Positions 25,624 through 35,280 of a DNA stretch of 64,000 nucleotides are shown here, piece after piece. The DNA is taken from contig OY759767.1 in assembly GCA_963662705.2 (NCBI GenBank), positions 5,642,001-5,706,000 on the forward strand, in the 5' to 3' direction. The position numbers were made by a program, and so were the translations under genes. The notes under the pieces were generated by a model. The model worked only from the letters and a program-made list of their open reading frames with translations. It did not search any database and was not told the origin of the DNA. The stretch comes from JAPPHA01 sp963662705 (lineage in GTDB: Bacteria; Pseudomonadota; Alphaproteobacteria; Rhodobacterales; Rhodobacteraceae). The first letter of the stretch is position 1, and the number at the start of each line of letters is the position of its first letter.

Positions 25624-26832
25624 TCAGGTCTCCGGGTAGAGACGCGGGAAAAGCCGCTCCAAGGCATCGACCGGAAAACGCAGGGAGACGGGGCCCTTCG
25701 GTGTTGCCGATGCAAGCAGGCCTTCGTCGACGACACTGCCGAGGACGCGCCGGGCGGTCCGCTCTGGCAAGCCCGTGATGCGGGACGCTTCGCCGCGTTC
25801 GATCTGGCCATGGATCAGGGCCTCTTTCAAGAGGCGCGCGGCTTCGGGCCTCAGGCTGTCACTACGCTCGACGTAACGCGTCAGGCGGTCATCCAGATTG
25901 TCGAGATCGAAAAGTTCCGCCATGAATGTCACCTGGTCGAGGCATACCTTCAGGAACCAGAGCGTGAAGTCGACAAGCGCTTTCTGCGAGAGATAGCCGC
26001 GCCCGTCCAGATCGCCCTGACGCGGCGTATCGGCGTGATCCATCCGCATCTTGTAATCCTTGCGGCTCTCGAGGCCTCGGGCGAGACCGCGCGAAACCGA
26101 CCAGAGACTGTGGGCTCCGATTCCGGCGCTCAGCGCCATGGCGTGGCTCATGAGACGGCTCACCCTGCCGTTCCCGTCCGGGAAGGGATGGATGTAGTTC
26201 AACCGGTGATGAGCCGCCGCCATGGCCAGGACACGCGTCGCAGGCCCCATCCCTTTGAAGCGATAGCGCCTTTCGAAATGTGCCATGAACGGTTCGATCG
26301 CGAGGTACGACGGGGGGATATGGCGGCCAACGGCGACATCGTGCTCGGGCGCCGAGCGCCATTCACCTGGCGTCATGCGGAATTCGGCATGGTCGGACTT
26401 GACGATCAGCATAGCCTCGGGTGCGTCGCGGTAGAACTCGGCGTGCAGCCAGCGGATGAATCCGGACGATGCCGGCTCGGGCAGCCGGCCGCCGGCAGCC
26501 AGGCGATCGATCTCCTCCTGGACACGGACATGGGCGGCCGCCTCGATCTGGAGGTTGCACCGTTCCTCGTCACTGTCAAGGTCGCCGGCGAGCGCGCGCT
26601 CGATATCCCGGGGCCGGGTGTTGTGGCCCTCGATGAGATTGCTGTAGTAGCAGTTCATCTGGCGCACGACACTGCAGAGGTTCGCGGTCGTAGCGGGATG
26701 CAGCCGGGCGCCCAGGACGGCGCTGGCCGAATAGAGTTCCGCGATCACGTCGGCGATCGCTTCCGGTGCCTCCGACAGCCGAGCCGGCTCGATCCGGGTT
26801 GGTGATTCGATGGCATTATTGGCCGATATCAT
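25624..26832 (-). CDS. Fic-domain protein (class II, self-inhibited AMPylator-like)
   Basis: A 402-residue Fic protein that would transfer AMP (or another nucleotide part) to a target protein. The Fic core HPFPDGNGRVSR carries the catalytic His215. An N-terminal inhibitory helix motif, SNLIEG at 64-69, matches the S/TxxxE/N rule of class II proteins, so it should be self-restrained. The C-terminal 70 residues look like a winged helix (RITGLPERTARRVLGSVVDEG), suggesting DNA binding and autoregulation. The open frame is intact. Repeated TGGCCGAT boxes lie around and upstream of the start, and could be its own operator sites. No separate antitoxin gene is seen. Confidence 0.9.
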   Translation of the reverse strand: MISANNAIESPTRIEPARLSEAPEAIADVIAELYSASAVLGARLHPATTANLCSVVRQMNCYYSNLIEGHNTRPRDIERALAGDLDSDEERCNLQIEAAAHVRVQEEIDRLAAGGRLPEPASSGFIRWLHAEFYRDAPEAMLIVKSDHAEFRMTPGEWRSAPEHDVAVGRHIPPSYLAIEPFMAHFERRYRFKGMGPATRVLAMAAAHHRLNYIHPFPDGNGRVSRLMSHAMALSAGIGAHSLWSVSRGLARGLESRKDYKMRMDHADTPRQGDLDGRGYLSQKALVDFTLWFLKVCLDQVTFMAELFDLDNLDDRLTRYVERSDSLRPEAARLLKEALIHGQIERGEASRITGLPERTARRVLGSVVDEGLLASATPKGPVSLRFPVDALERLFPRLYPET

Positions 26833-27017
26833 GAAGTTTAAAACTCCTGATTCTCCGTTGGTTACGATAGAACCACCACAAATTTGGCCGATTATCTGGC
26901 CGATCCTACCGTTCGACTTCGATCACTGCAATGGCCGATTCCGATGGGGTAGGAGACAACGGAAAAACAATGCTTTGAACGACACTTATCGATCTTTTGG
27001 CCGATTACCTGGCCGAT
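26820..27017. repeat. Six TGGCCGAT boxes upstream of fic
   Basis: Exact TGGCCGAT octamers begin at 26820, 26885, 26897, 26932, 26998 and 27010. Two pairs (26885/26897 and 26998/27010) have the same 12-base start-to-start spacing and share flanks TTTGGCCGATTAnCTGGCCGATC. The first box overlaps the fic start region. The array is in the fic promoter area and the arrangement suggests binding of a protein along one DNA face. The remaining stretch to 27251 shows no gene. Confidence 0.65.
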
Positions 27018-27251
27018 CTTGTCCGATTACCAATCTGCTGCCAGGCTCATTCCCCGTTTTGTCCGGGAGGTCATGGAACGCTCGTACGCGCGCGTGCACT
27101 GGGCGTTGGTACGGTTTTGCCTGTTCCGCCGTGCGGCGCGGACGGGCCGGGGTTCGGTATGACCGGTTCGGCGGTGCCCTCAATGTCGGCCAGCAAGGGC
27201 CAGAACAGATGAATGGGGAGGTGTGAGCGTGGTGGTGTTGGCCCATGGCTT

Positions 27252-28529
27252 TCAGATGAAAGGCATATAGTAATCCCGGATTTCATCCGCTGATTTCCCG
27301 GACAGCCTCTTGGCCTCATCGCGTTTGAGTTCGATCAGGGCCGCGCACAGCAATTCACCGACCGTTTGCTGCACAAGCCGATTTCCGGCCAGGGCATCAA
27401 GTGCTCTTGGAAGGCTTGAAGGAACATGGCGTGTCGCGCGGGTTTGTTCCAACCCGTCAAGGTCTTCTTCCGGCGGCAGGTCGTAGTCGTTCCCGATGCC
27501 AAGCCGCGCCGTATGCAGGACCGTTGCAACCGCGAGATACGGGTTCGTTGCCGCGTCAGCCATCCGGTGCTCGAGCCGGGCGGAATGCGTGGATGAGGTC
27601 GATGTGCGAACCGCCACAAGACGGTGATCCTCTGCCCAGTTCGCCCAGTAGCCGGCCATGGACGCGGGAGCGAGGCGCTCGTAGCTGTTGACCGTTGTCG
27701 CCAGCAGGCCAGACAGGGACTCGTGATGATGAATCAGCCCGGCGATACAGCGCCTGGCCAGGTCGCTCAGCTTGCCGTCCTGGCAGATGACGTTGGTTCC
27801 GTCCTTGTCGAGGAAGCTGAAATTGACATGCAGACCGGACCCACCCCTGTCGGGGACGGGTTTCGGAAGAAAGGTCAGCATGAGGCCCAGCCTGGCGGCA
27901 ACCTCCCGTGCCATGGTCCGGAACAGGAACGCATCGTCGCACGCCTTGAGAGCGTTATCGAAACACAATGTCATCTCGAACTGGCCATTGTCGTACTCGC
28001 CGTTGAGGCTTTCCAGGGGGATGTCGGCTTCCAGGGCCGTGTTCCAGAGCGCATCCATCAGGCCCCGCGGGTCGTTGTACGGTCCCGTTCCGTAAACGAA
28101 GGCGCCAGGAGTATCATATGGCCGCCAGACCCCGTCCTCATCCTGTTGATAGGCGTAAGCCTCGAACTCGATTCCGACCTTCGGAGTCAGCCCCAGGGAA
28201 CTCTCGAAATCCGCGATCGCACGCTTCAGGGATGTTCGCGCACACAGGCCAAATGGTTCACCGCCAGAGTAGAGGTCTCCGAGCGCGATGTTCGTTCCTT
28301 CCTGCCAGCTCTTCCGGAACGTGTCGTCCGGCACGAGATTCATGTTAGGCATGCCTTCTTCAACGCCCGTCCCCGGAACCATGATGAGATCGCGGTCAAG
28401 GGTGACGGCGAATACGTCCCGCGAAAACCCGATGCTTCCTCCTTCCGCAAATGCAGGCCGGACATATTTCCCGCGCGGCAGGCCGTGAAGGTCGCAATAC
28501 AGTACTCGTGTTCGATTGATCGTTGCCAT
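27252..28529 (-). CDS. Glutamine synthetase-like gamma-glutamyl ligase (PuuA/GlnT-type)
   Basis: A 425-residue GS-family ligase. Recognisable parts are the N-terminal YCDLHGLPRGKYVRP, the metal/glutamate block VGIEFEAY, NGEYDNGQFEMTL, SGLHVNFSF and, near the end, ARLEHRMADAATNPYLA. Such enzymes form gamma-glutamyl amides from glutamate and an amine using ATP; PuuA does this with putrescine. It differs from housekeeping GlnA in length and sequence. It is the last gene of a minus-strand operon with Tct transport genes and a glutamine amidotransferase, so the amine is probably an imported compound. The precise substrate is unknown. Confidence 0.85.
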   Translation of the reverse strand: MATINRTRVLYCDLHGLPRGKYVRPAFAEGGSIGFSRDVFAVTLDRDLIMVPGTGVEEGMPNMNLVPDDTFRKSWQEGTNIALGDLYSGGEPFGLCARTSLKRAIADFESSLGLTPKVGIEFEAYAYQQDEDGVWRPYDTPGAFVYGTGPYNDPRGLMDALWNTALEADIPLESLNGEYDNGQFEMTLCFDNALKACDDAFLFRTMAREVAARLGLMLTFLPKPVPDRGGSGLHVNFSFLDKDGTNVICQDGKLSDLARRCIAGLIHHHESLSGLLATTVNSYERLAPASMAGYWANWAEDHRLVAVRTSTSSTHSARLEHRMADAATNPYLAVATVLHTARLGIGNDYDLPPEEDLDGLEQTRATRHVPSSLPRALDALAGNRLVQQTVGELLCAALIELKRDEAKRLSGKSADEIRDYYMPFI

Positions 28530-28674
28530 GTCTGAACTCCGGTCCGAAAACGACTACCCTGTCAACCTGTACACGCGATGCGGTTTTCTCGTCGGCGACG
28601 AGAAGGATCGTTGGTGGATGAAGTCCGCGCGCCAAACCTGTCCGGACCAGCGGCAGGGTGCGTGCCCGGAGCGG

Positions 28675-29415
28675 TCATCCGGCCGCGTTGGCCCCGTCAG
28701 TGCCGCCCGGTTCGAACAGCCTTCCGCACCATTCGGAAAACACTGAGCCGTCGGTCTGCCGACTCATGGCCGATGCCGCCGTTGCGTACAGGGATTCACC
28801 GATCAGGGATCGCTCGTCCTCAAGTAATGCCCACATGAATTCGAAGCCGAACTCGGGATGCGACTGGGTTGTAAAGATGTGGTCTCCGCGCGCGAAACTC
28901 GCGCAGGCATTTCGGGAACTGGAGCCCAGGAGGCTGCACCCGTCAGGGAGCTCCACGACCTCGTCCTGATGAAAGACATAGAGGTCGAGGTCTGTGCGCG
29001 GACACATCCAGGGGCGGGTCTCCGTATACCGGGTCGTCTCGACTCCGACGTTCCAGCCCGCCCCGGATTTCTCCACGCGCCCGCCAAGTGCCGCCGCAAT
29101 GGCCTGGTGACCGAAACACACGCCAACGAGCGGCTTTCGCGCATCGTCGCATCGCCTGATGAATTCGAACAGGTCTGGCAGAAACCGTGCGTTCGAATTC
29201 ACCGACAGCGGCGACCCTGTAATCAGGTAGGCGTCCTGTTCATCCACGCGATCGGGAAGAACGCCCCCGATCGTCATGTAGACGCGGTAGCGAAATCTCT
29301 GCGGGAGACAGTCGAACAGGTCGCGGAAGCGGTGGGCATCGTCGGGGAAGCGGTCACCGATGGTTTCGCTCTTGTCGTGGTTGACCTGCAGGATTCCCAG
29401 TCGAACGGAATTCAT
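28675..29415 (-). CDS. Class-I glutamine amidotransferase
   Basis: A single-domain class-I GATase of about 246 residues. The nucleophile elbow is GVCFGHQ and the His-Glu pair is in TQSHPEF, so the triad is complete. The preferred start is the ATG at 29415 (MNSVRLGILQVNHDK); an open frame extends to 29454. Stand-alone proteins of this type resemble GMP-synthase-like or gamma-glutamyl hydrolase proteins and can cleave gamma-glutamyl amides. It lies between tctC and the GS-like ligase, fitting removal of a gamma-glutamyl group at the end of a pathway, as PuuD does; that is inference. Confidence 0.85.
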   Translation of the reverse strand: MNSVRLGILQVNHDKSETIGDRFPDDAHRFRDLFDCLPQRFRYRVYMTIGGVLPDRVDEQDAYLITGSPLSVNSNARFLPDLFEFIRRCDDARKPLVGVCFGHQAIAAALGGRVEKSGAGWNVGVETTRYTETRPWMCPRTDLDLYVFHQDEVVELPDGCSLLGSSSRNACASFARGDHIFTTQSHPEFGFEFMWALLEDERSLIGESLYATAASAMSRQTDGSVFSEWCGRLFEPGGTDGANAAG

Positions 29416-29505
29416 GGCCGGACGCCGCACCGGGACAGTGGCAACAGGCCGCAACCGGGGCCGACATCTGGTCGCCCCCGGTCGGCGTTTCGGGGAAACA
29501 GACGA

Positions 29506-30459
29506 TCAGTTCGAAATGATCCCGGCAATTTCCGCGCTCTTCATACGGTCTGCCTTGATTCGCTGTTCCGACTCCTCGGCACCTTGCCAGTAAACTCGCG
29601 CTCCGGTTTCGTGCATGAGCTGTTGGGCACGGTCGCTCATCATCGATTTTTCCGCAAAGGCCGAAAGCGCGTCCTTGACGTGCTGCGGTGTTCCTTTCCT
29701 CACGAACAATCCGTTCCACAGTTCGAGATCGTTGATACCGCTTTGTTCGGAAAGAGTGGCGACACCCGGGAGCCTGCCGATCCGTTCTTCGCCAATGTTG
29801 GCAAGAATGTTGATCTCGTCGATGCAGGGTTCAATGAGCGCAAGGGTGGTATTGATGACGTCGGCATCGCCCGAATTGAGCGAATTGCAATCAAGCATGT
29901 CGAAAGCGGAGTCGTCGGCGAATTCGAAGTCCATCAGTTTCGCCGCGGCAAGGCTGGCCTGGGTCGGAGCCAGCCCCGCTCCGAAATGGCCAAGAACGAC
30001 ATCGTTTTGTCGAGCGTGCTCTGCAAGTTCGGACATGTCCGAATACGGAGCATCGCCGGAAGCCGCCAGCACGAAAGGATATGTCAGGAAAATGCCGATG
30101 GCCTCAAAGCTGTCGTCTTCGATTCCGATGTCAAGCATCGGGCCGATGACAGGCACGCCGATGACGAAAGACCCAACGACCGAACCATCTGCCGGCGCGG
30201 CCAGAACTTCCAGTGCGCCTGGAAACGGCCCGTCGCCACCGCCTGGCCTGTTGACCACCGATACCGGCACGCCGGTTTCGGCTTGCATGTCTTCGGCCAT
30301 CATCCTCGTCAGGATGTCCTCGAAGTCACCGGGAGGCCACGGGACGATGAATTGAACCGGTCCGTCCGGATAGGTCTGCGCCGACGCCATCCCGGACAGG
30401 CAAAGCGTGGCTGCCGCCGCGGTTGTGATCGCAAGGTGTTTGATCATGGAACGCATCAT
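29506..30459 (-). CDS. tctC: TctC/Bug-type periplasmic solute-binding protein
   Basis: A 317-residue tripartite tricarboxylate transporter receptor. It has a signal peptide (KHLAITTAAAATLCLSGMASAQ) cut near residue 28, then YPDGPVQFIVPWPPGD and VNRPGGGDG, the usual ligand-binding loops. Family members bind carboxylated or amide compounds in the periplasm. An alternative start lies at MIKHL. The acidic residue in PPGDFED replaces the more common GGxxD pattern (PPGGxxD), which may shift specificity. It is followed by the amidotransferase and ligase genes. Confidence 0.88.
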   Translation of the reverse strand: MMRSMIKHLAITTAAAATLCLSGMASAQTYPDGPVQFIVPWPPGDFEDILTRMMAEDMQAETGVPVSVVNRPGGGDGPFPGALEVLAAPADGSVVGSFVIGVPVIGPMLDIGIEDDSFEAIGIFLTYPFVLAASGDAPYSDMSELAEHARQNDVVLGHFGAGLAPTQASLAAAKLMDFEFADDSAFDMLDCNSLNSGDADVINTTLALIEPCIDEINILANIGEERIGRLPGVATLSEQSGINDLELWNGLFVRKGTPQHVKDALSAFAEKSMMSDRAQQLMHETGARVYWQGAEESEQRIKADRMKSAEIAGIISN

Positions 30460-30496
30460 GTTTTCCTTCGTTCAAGGGGTTTCCGGGACCGTCTGG

Positions 30497-31990
30497 TCAG
30501 GAAAGACTACGTTTTCGTTCCCGCACCAGTGAAGCCGCGGTCGCAAGGATCACCAATACAATGACAATCGCGAGGAATCCAGAGACCGGACGATCGACCA
30601 GGTCCGACCAGTCGCGAATCTTTCCGGCCCCGGCGGTCAGTTTTTCGACAATGATCGAGCCCAGGACCATTCCGAGAACCATCGGTACCAACGGCCAGTC
30701 GAGGCGGCGCAAGACGAATCCCAGGAACCCGAAGCCCGCGGCAAACGCGCAATCGACAAAACTGTTCCGGATGGAAAAGACACCGACAAACGCGAGTATC
30801 AGGATGAAGGCGCCGAGAAAACGGTTCGGAATGTGAACCATGCGTGAAATGGCCCGGGTCGATACCATCAGCGCGGCGACAACAAGCATATTGACACAGA
30901 GGAGCGCGATGAAGAGGCTGAAAAGGAAATCCGGTGTCTTCTCGAATATGTCGGGCCCGGGCTTGATTCCGGCATCAAAGAACACGACCATCATCATGGC
31001 AGTGAGCGCTTCACCGGGAACTCCCAGGGCCAGCAAGGGCAGCATTGCGGCCGCCGGCACGGCATTGTTTGCCGTTTCCGAAGCGATTAGCCCCGCGGGT
31101 GCGCCGTGGCCGAACTGTTCCGGGTTTTTCGAAAGGCTTCTTGCGGTCGCGTAGCTGAAGAACTGGGCCACGAATTCGCCGACACCCGGGATTATCCCCA
31201 TGACCGTCCCGTAGGCAGCGGAAGCAGTCGCGACACCGGGATAGTTTCGAAGTTCGGCCAGGCCTCGAAACAGCCCGCCCTTCAACCTGGCTTCCGGCGG
31301 GTCCGCGTCCTTTCCGGTCAGGAGATTTAAAGCCTGGCTCAGCGCGAAGATTCCGACGATGACAACGATGAGGTTGAAGCCCGCGGCGAGGTATTCGAAA
31401 TCGAAGGTGTAACGGGCAAACCCGCGCGTTGACTGACGGCCAACCATGGAAATCAGAAAGCCGATGCCGAAGAGCAGGGCAGCGATCGCCATGGTCCGTC
31501 TGTGTGCGAGAATGAGAAGGACGGAACCGAGGACCGCCGCCATGAGGATATCCCTTTGCCCGAACAGGGCACCGAAGTCCTTCAGGTAGGGCCCGAAGGC
31601 GATGAGGCAGACGAGGGCCGTGAGAATCGAGAAACAGCCACCGAAAAACGATGATGAATAGGCCAGCGACAAGGCCCGCGCTGCCTCGCCGCGGCGGGTC
31701 ATGGAATAGCCGTCATAGGTCGTCAGGGCGTTGACGGGCGTTCCCGGCGTATTGATCAGGATTGCCGGAATTGCGCCGCCATACATGCTGGAGCCGTAAA
31801 CGCCAAGCAGCAGGACCAGGCTGACGAGGTCGTCGAGAAACACTGTCGCGGGCAAGAGTATCGCGATGGCGATGGCCGGCCCGATTCCGGGTACCGCACC
31901 GATGGCCACGCCCCCAAGGGCGCCGATCGCCATGGCAATGAGCACCGGGGCCTGCAAGAGGTTGTCGAGGCCGGTAAAAAACGCGTCCAT
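30497..31990 (-). CDS. tctA: TctA large membrane subunit of tripartite tricarboxylate transporter
   Basis: A 497-residue multi-helix permease of the TctA family. Conserved stretches include GVAIGAVPGIGPAIAIAILLP, YGSSMYGGAIPAILINTPGTP, and the second repeat GIIPGVGEFVAQFFSYATA with ALGVPGEALTAMMM. It starts four bases after tctB, so the two are coupled, and precedes tctC by 37 bases. It forms the secondary-transport channel in the inner membrane. Confidence 0.92.
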   Translation of the reverse strand: MDAFFTGLDNLLQAPVLIAMAIGALGGVAIGAVPGIGPAIAIAILLPATVFLDDLVSLVLLLGVYGSSMYGGAIPAILINTPGTPVNALTTYDGYSMTRRGEAARALSLAYSSSFFGGCFSILTALVCLIAFGPYLKDFGALFGQRDILMAAVLGSVLLILAHRRTMAIAALLFGIGFLISMVGRQSTRGFARYTFDFEYLAAGFNLIVVIVGIFALSQALNLLTGKDADPPEARLKGGLFRGLAELRNYPGVATASAAYGTVMGIIPGVGEFVAQFFSYATARSLSKNPEQFGHGAPAGLIASETANNAVPAAAMLPLLALGVPGEALTAMMMVVFFDAGIKPGPDIFEKTPDFLFSLFIALLCVNMLVVAALMVSTRAISRMVHIPNRFLGAFILILAFVGVFSIRNSFVDCAFAAGFGFLGFVLRRLDWPLVPMVLGMVLGSIIVEKLTAGAGKIRDWSDLVDRPVSGFLAIVIVLVILATAASLVRERKRSLS

Positions 31991-31994
31991 GGAT

Positions 31995-32600
31995 TCAGAA
32001 ATAGATCTTCATGAAGGTTTCCATGGCTGGCGGGAGCTGGTTGTACAGCCAGATGTTCACCGGTGTCTTGATCTGCAGGATGGTGCGAAACATGATGACA
32101 ACCGTCAGGGCGGAGACGAAACCGATCCCGAGCCAGCGCCAACTCCGGTATCCCAGACGCCAGGTCAGGTACACTGCGAATGTAACCGTCGAAAGGAGAT
32201 ACCCGAAGATCGGCATGAGCGCTGTGTAGGCAATGAAATACGCGATATACTCAAAAGACCGCAGCCATTGCCGGAGTTCGAATCCCGTCCTGTCAGGCCT
32301 GAGAAGCCGGATGTTTCGCCTCGTTGTGCGCCAAGACGACCATACATTGAACAGTGCGGACGGCACGAGCAGGGTCATGCATATGAATGGGCCGATCCAG
32401 GGCTGCTTGAGGATCTTTCCGACCCGTTTCTGCGGCAGGTCGCGTTCGTTCCATCCGCTTTCGGCTCCGAATTGCCAGAGCAGGAACAGGACAAGCGCAA
32501 ACATGAACAGGGAAAACGGGAAATCCCCGTGTTTTCGCTTGAATTCGAAGAGATCGGCAACGTTGAATCGTCGTGTCGACCGCGCCCCCGAATGAAACAT
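31995..32600 (-). CDS. tctB: TctB small membrane subunit of tripartite tricarboxylate transporter
   Basis: About 201 residues with four predicted helices: SLFMFALVLFLLWQFG, IGPFICMTLLVPSALF, YIAYFIAYTALMPIFGYLL and LGIGFVSALTVVIMF. Its size and position just before tctA identify it, although TctB sequences are poorly conserved. I start it at ATG 32600 (MFHSGARSTRR); the frame stays open to 32819, but those extra 73 residues look unrelated and hydrophilic. Confidence 0.75.
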   Translation of the reverse strand: MFHSGARSTRRFNVADLFEFKRKHGDFPFSLFMFALVLFLLWQFGAESGWNERDLPQKRVGKILKQPWIGPFICMTLLVPSALFNVWSSWRTTRRNIRLLRPDRTGFELRQWLRSFEYIAYFIAYTALMPIFGYLLSTVTFAVYLTWRLGYRSWRWLGIGFVSALTVVIMFRTILQIKTPVNIWLYNQLPPAMETFMKIYF

Positions 32601-33647
32601 TGCGGGCGTCGTCGTGGATCTGAATTCGGACACGGGGTACGAAGAGGTGCTGAACGGAACCGGAGCCTCGCCGAAGCGAAAGTCCGCTCCGGCCGCTGCG
32701 ATCGCCCTCTTGCTGTCCGGCTCGGTCAAATTTCCTGGCCGTCGAGGATCGGCGAAACCGGACTTGGCTTCCCGGGTTACGGCAGAACCCACGCGGCGGT
32801 TGTTTTGATTATTTTTCAACGGGATTCAGTGGCTTGTCATGGCCACCGTCCTTCCAAAGAATACCGAAGGATCGGCCGCGGGCGTTTTCATGGCCATTTC
32901 GACAATCCGGGTGTCCAACGAGCGGAAGGTCTCGTGTGAGGCATCCTGAATCCCTCAACGGTTCCTGAAGCGGTTTGCGACGCAGCGCGGATTCTCAAAC
33001 CTGCTTTTCCGACTTGAAGCGTGCTGCGCTCATCAGTCGTGATGAATATCCGGAAGAAACCCTCGAGTCGACCGGAGTTGCCTGCTGTCAAAGGGGGCAA
33101 GACGTCATCAGCCCCCCCGGCACCCATCACGGCACGTCCAGTGCGGCGGGGTAGCGTTGTGGTTGAGGTCTTGTTCCAAGGCTCAGGTCGCGGTGAGGTG
33201 AATTCGGCTCCGAGGGACTTCCTGCCGTCATGGACGTCTCGTCCCTTGTGGACGGGTCGGGCCAAGGGATCGGGAGCAACCAAGCGCCCCCTGCGCCATG
33301 AGCACCTGGGGGGGACCCGTGCCCCGGTTCCTGGCCGTGATGCGGGCGCAATTCGGTCCGGACGTTGATCATGTTGATTCTCTTCACCGCCCCAGGCTAC
33401 GACATTCCGATCGATGGATCGATGATGAGACCGTGCCGGGAGAGAAACCACGGGGGCATCTCCCGCGTGGATTTCGTTACCGTGCAAAGTCTGCCAGGGA
33501 CATGCCTGCAACCCGGACGAAACCGTCAAGTGCCGCAGTAATCGCCGTCAGATGTCGTAGTATTCTGCACCCAGCAATGCTCCGGAAAATGGTGTGAACG
33601 CACATCATGCTGGAAACGGTACGGGAGTCGTTGCTTTTTTGGCGGTT
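32601..33647. other. One-kilobase stretch without a recognisable gene
   Basis: Open frames exist on both strands (the longest on the minus strand, 32888-33529) but none has a domain, ribosome site or codon pattern I trust. A regulator for the Tct operon would be expected about here and may have decayed. I found no clear terminal inverted repeats. Confidence 0.4.
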
Positions 33648-35267
33648 CTAGAGGTCTTTCCAAAGAACCTTGCCGGCGCCCGAGCGGGGAAGATCGTCGC
33701 GGAACTCAAATCGCTTGGGAACTTTGTAGGCAGCCATGTTCCGGCGGCACCAGTCAATCAGACAGTGTGCATTCAGCGTGTCCTTGCGCGGCACGATCAC
33801 GGCACGCACGACCTCGCCCGTACGCGGGTCTGGATCGCCGATGATGCAGGCCTCCTTTACATCCGGATGGTCGTGGAGGATCGCCTCGATTTCCGCGGGC
33901 CAGACCTTGAGGCCAGAGACATTGACCATCCGCTTCAGCCTGTCGACGAAATAAAAATAGCCCTCGTCATCCACGTAGCCGATGTCGCCCGTGCGCAGGA
34001 ACCGCTTGCCGTCGAGTGTCAGAAACGCGGCCTCGGTCTCTTCCGGGCGCTGCCAGTACCCGAGAAAGACTTGAGGAGCGTGGGTGACAATTTCGCCAGG
34101 TTCGTTGGATCCAAGCTCTTCCAGCGTTTCCGGGTCGACTATTCGGCAATCCACGTCAAAGACCGGAATGCCAAGGCATTGCTGCTTGGGTGCTTGCGGT
34201 GGATTGATGTGCGTGGGCGCGATGGTCTCCGAAAGGCCGTAGGCCTCGATATAGTCGAGCCCGATCAGTTCCGACATCTTCCGCGCGACGCCTGCGGGCA
34301 TCTGCGCCCCGCCGCCGCCGATTGCCTTGAGTGACGAGACATCGACGCCCTTGATCGACGGCAGCGACAGGAAGTCGATCATCATCGTGGTGATCGAGCG
34401 CCAGTGTTCGATCCGCTCCCGTTGGATGATTTTCGCGGCCAGCGCAGCATTCCAGCGAGTCATCAGGTAGGTCGTCGATCTCGTCAGGATCGGCAGGTTC
34501 ATCGAATTTTGCATGCCCGTCACGTGGCATAGCGGCAGCGTGGCAAGAATGCGCGACCCGGGCGTGACTCCGACCCATCGTGAATAGCCGAAAATAACGG
34601 CGTTCACGCTGGCATGGGTATGCAGACAGCCCTTCGGTTGACCCGTGGTCCCGGAGCTGTACGGAATGATGCACCAATCTTCGGGGCGCCGGTCGTGGGT
34701 GGGCGCCTCGCACTCAATTGCCAACGCGTCGGCCCAAGCCGTGCCAATGGGCGCGGTCGCGGACTCTGCGAGCTCCGGGGGGAAATCCCAGCCGTCCATG
34801 GCGTAGTCACCGTATCGCGCATGGACCAGCCCGGGTTGCCCGCAGTCGTCTTGAACTGCCATGACCTCGTCGACCAACTCGGCGCCATAGATGATCGCCC
34901 GGGCTCCGGAATCCTGGACGATGTAGCGAAGCTCTGCGCGCCGGCACATCGGGTTCACCGGAACGATCACTGCATTCGCGGCGAGAATGGCGTAGTAGGC
35001 CGCCACAAACTGCGGCGCGTTCTGCATGTAGATCGCGACGCGGTCGTCTGTGCGGATGCCTAGCCGGTGATGCAGAAAACCCGCGAGGTTTCGGACCTCT
35101 GTGGCGAGTTCGCAAAAGGTGATGCGGCGGCCATAATACCAGATGGACGTCCGATCCGGGGCCGCGCTGACGGCTTGGTTCAAATTATGCAGAACCGAAT
35201 GCTCCGACGGCGGCAGGCTGTACGGCAGCCCGCTGGGCCAGACCGCAAAATGGCGGTTCTGCATCAT
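33648..35267 (-). CDS. AMP-dependent acyl-CoA synthetase/ligase
   Basis: A 539-residue ANL-superfamily adenylating enzyme. The phosphate loop is IPYSSGTTGQPKGCLH; further core motifs are EAYGLSETIAPTH, FLRTGDIGYVDDEGYFYFVDRLKRM and, at the C-terminus, SGAGKVLWKDL with the late lysine. It activates a carboxylic acid to the acyl-AMP and then the CoA thioester. It starts 13 bases after a VOC-fold gene. The acid could be a fatty or aromatic acid; the sequence alone does not decide. Confidence 0.9.
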   Translation of the reverse strand: MMQNRHFAVWPSGLPYSLPPSEHSVLHNLNQAVSAAPDRTSIWYYGRRITFCELATEVRNLAGFLHHRLGIRTDDRVAIYMQNAPQFVAAYYAILAANAVIVPVNPMCRRAELRYIVQDSGARAIIYGAELVDEVMAVQDDCGQPGLVHARYGDYAMDGWDFPPELAESATAPIGTAWADALAIECEAPTHDRRPEDWCIIPYSSGTTGQPKGCLHTHASVNAVIFGYSRWVGVTPGSRILATLPLCHVTGMQNSMNLPILTRSTTYLMTRWNAALAAKIIQRERIEHWRSITTMMIDFLSLPSIKGVDVSSLKAIGGGGAQMPAGVARKMSELIGLDYIEAYGLSETIAPTHINPPQAPKQQCLGIPVFDVDCRIVDPETLEELGSNEPGEIVTHAPQVFLGYWQRPEETEAAFLTLDGKRFLRTGDIGYVDDEGYFYFVDRLKRMVNVSGLKVWPAEIEAILHDHPDVKEACIIGDPDPRTGEVVRAVIVPRKDTLNAHCLIDWCRRNMAAYKVPKRFEFRDDLPRSGAGKVLWKDL

Positions 35268-35280
35268 CGCCGTTCCGCGC

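Noticed and set aside
25483..26805. 440-codon plus-strand frame opposite fic
   Set aside because: The minus strand encodes a full Fic protein with catalytic motif; the plus frame shows no family features.
28858..30564. 568-codon plus-strand frame across the amidotransferase and tctC
   Set aside because: It spans two genes and a spacer that are convincing on the minus strand.
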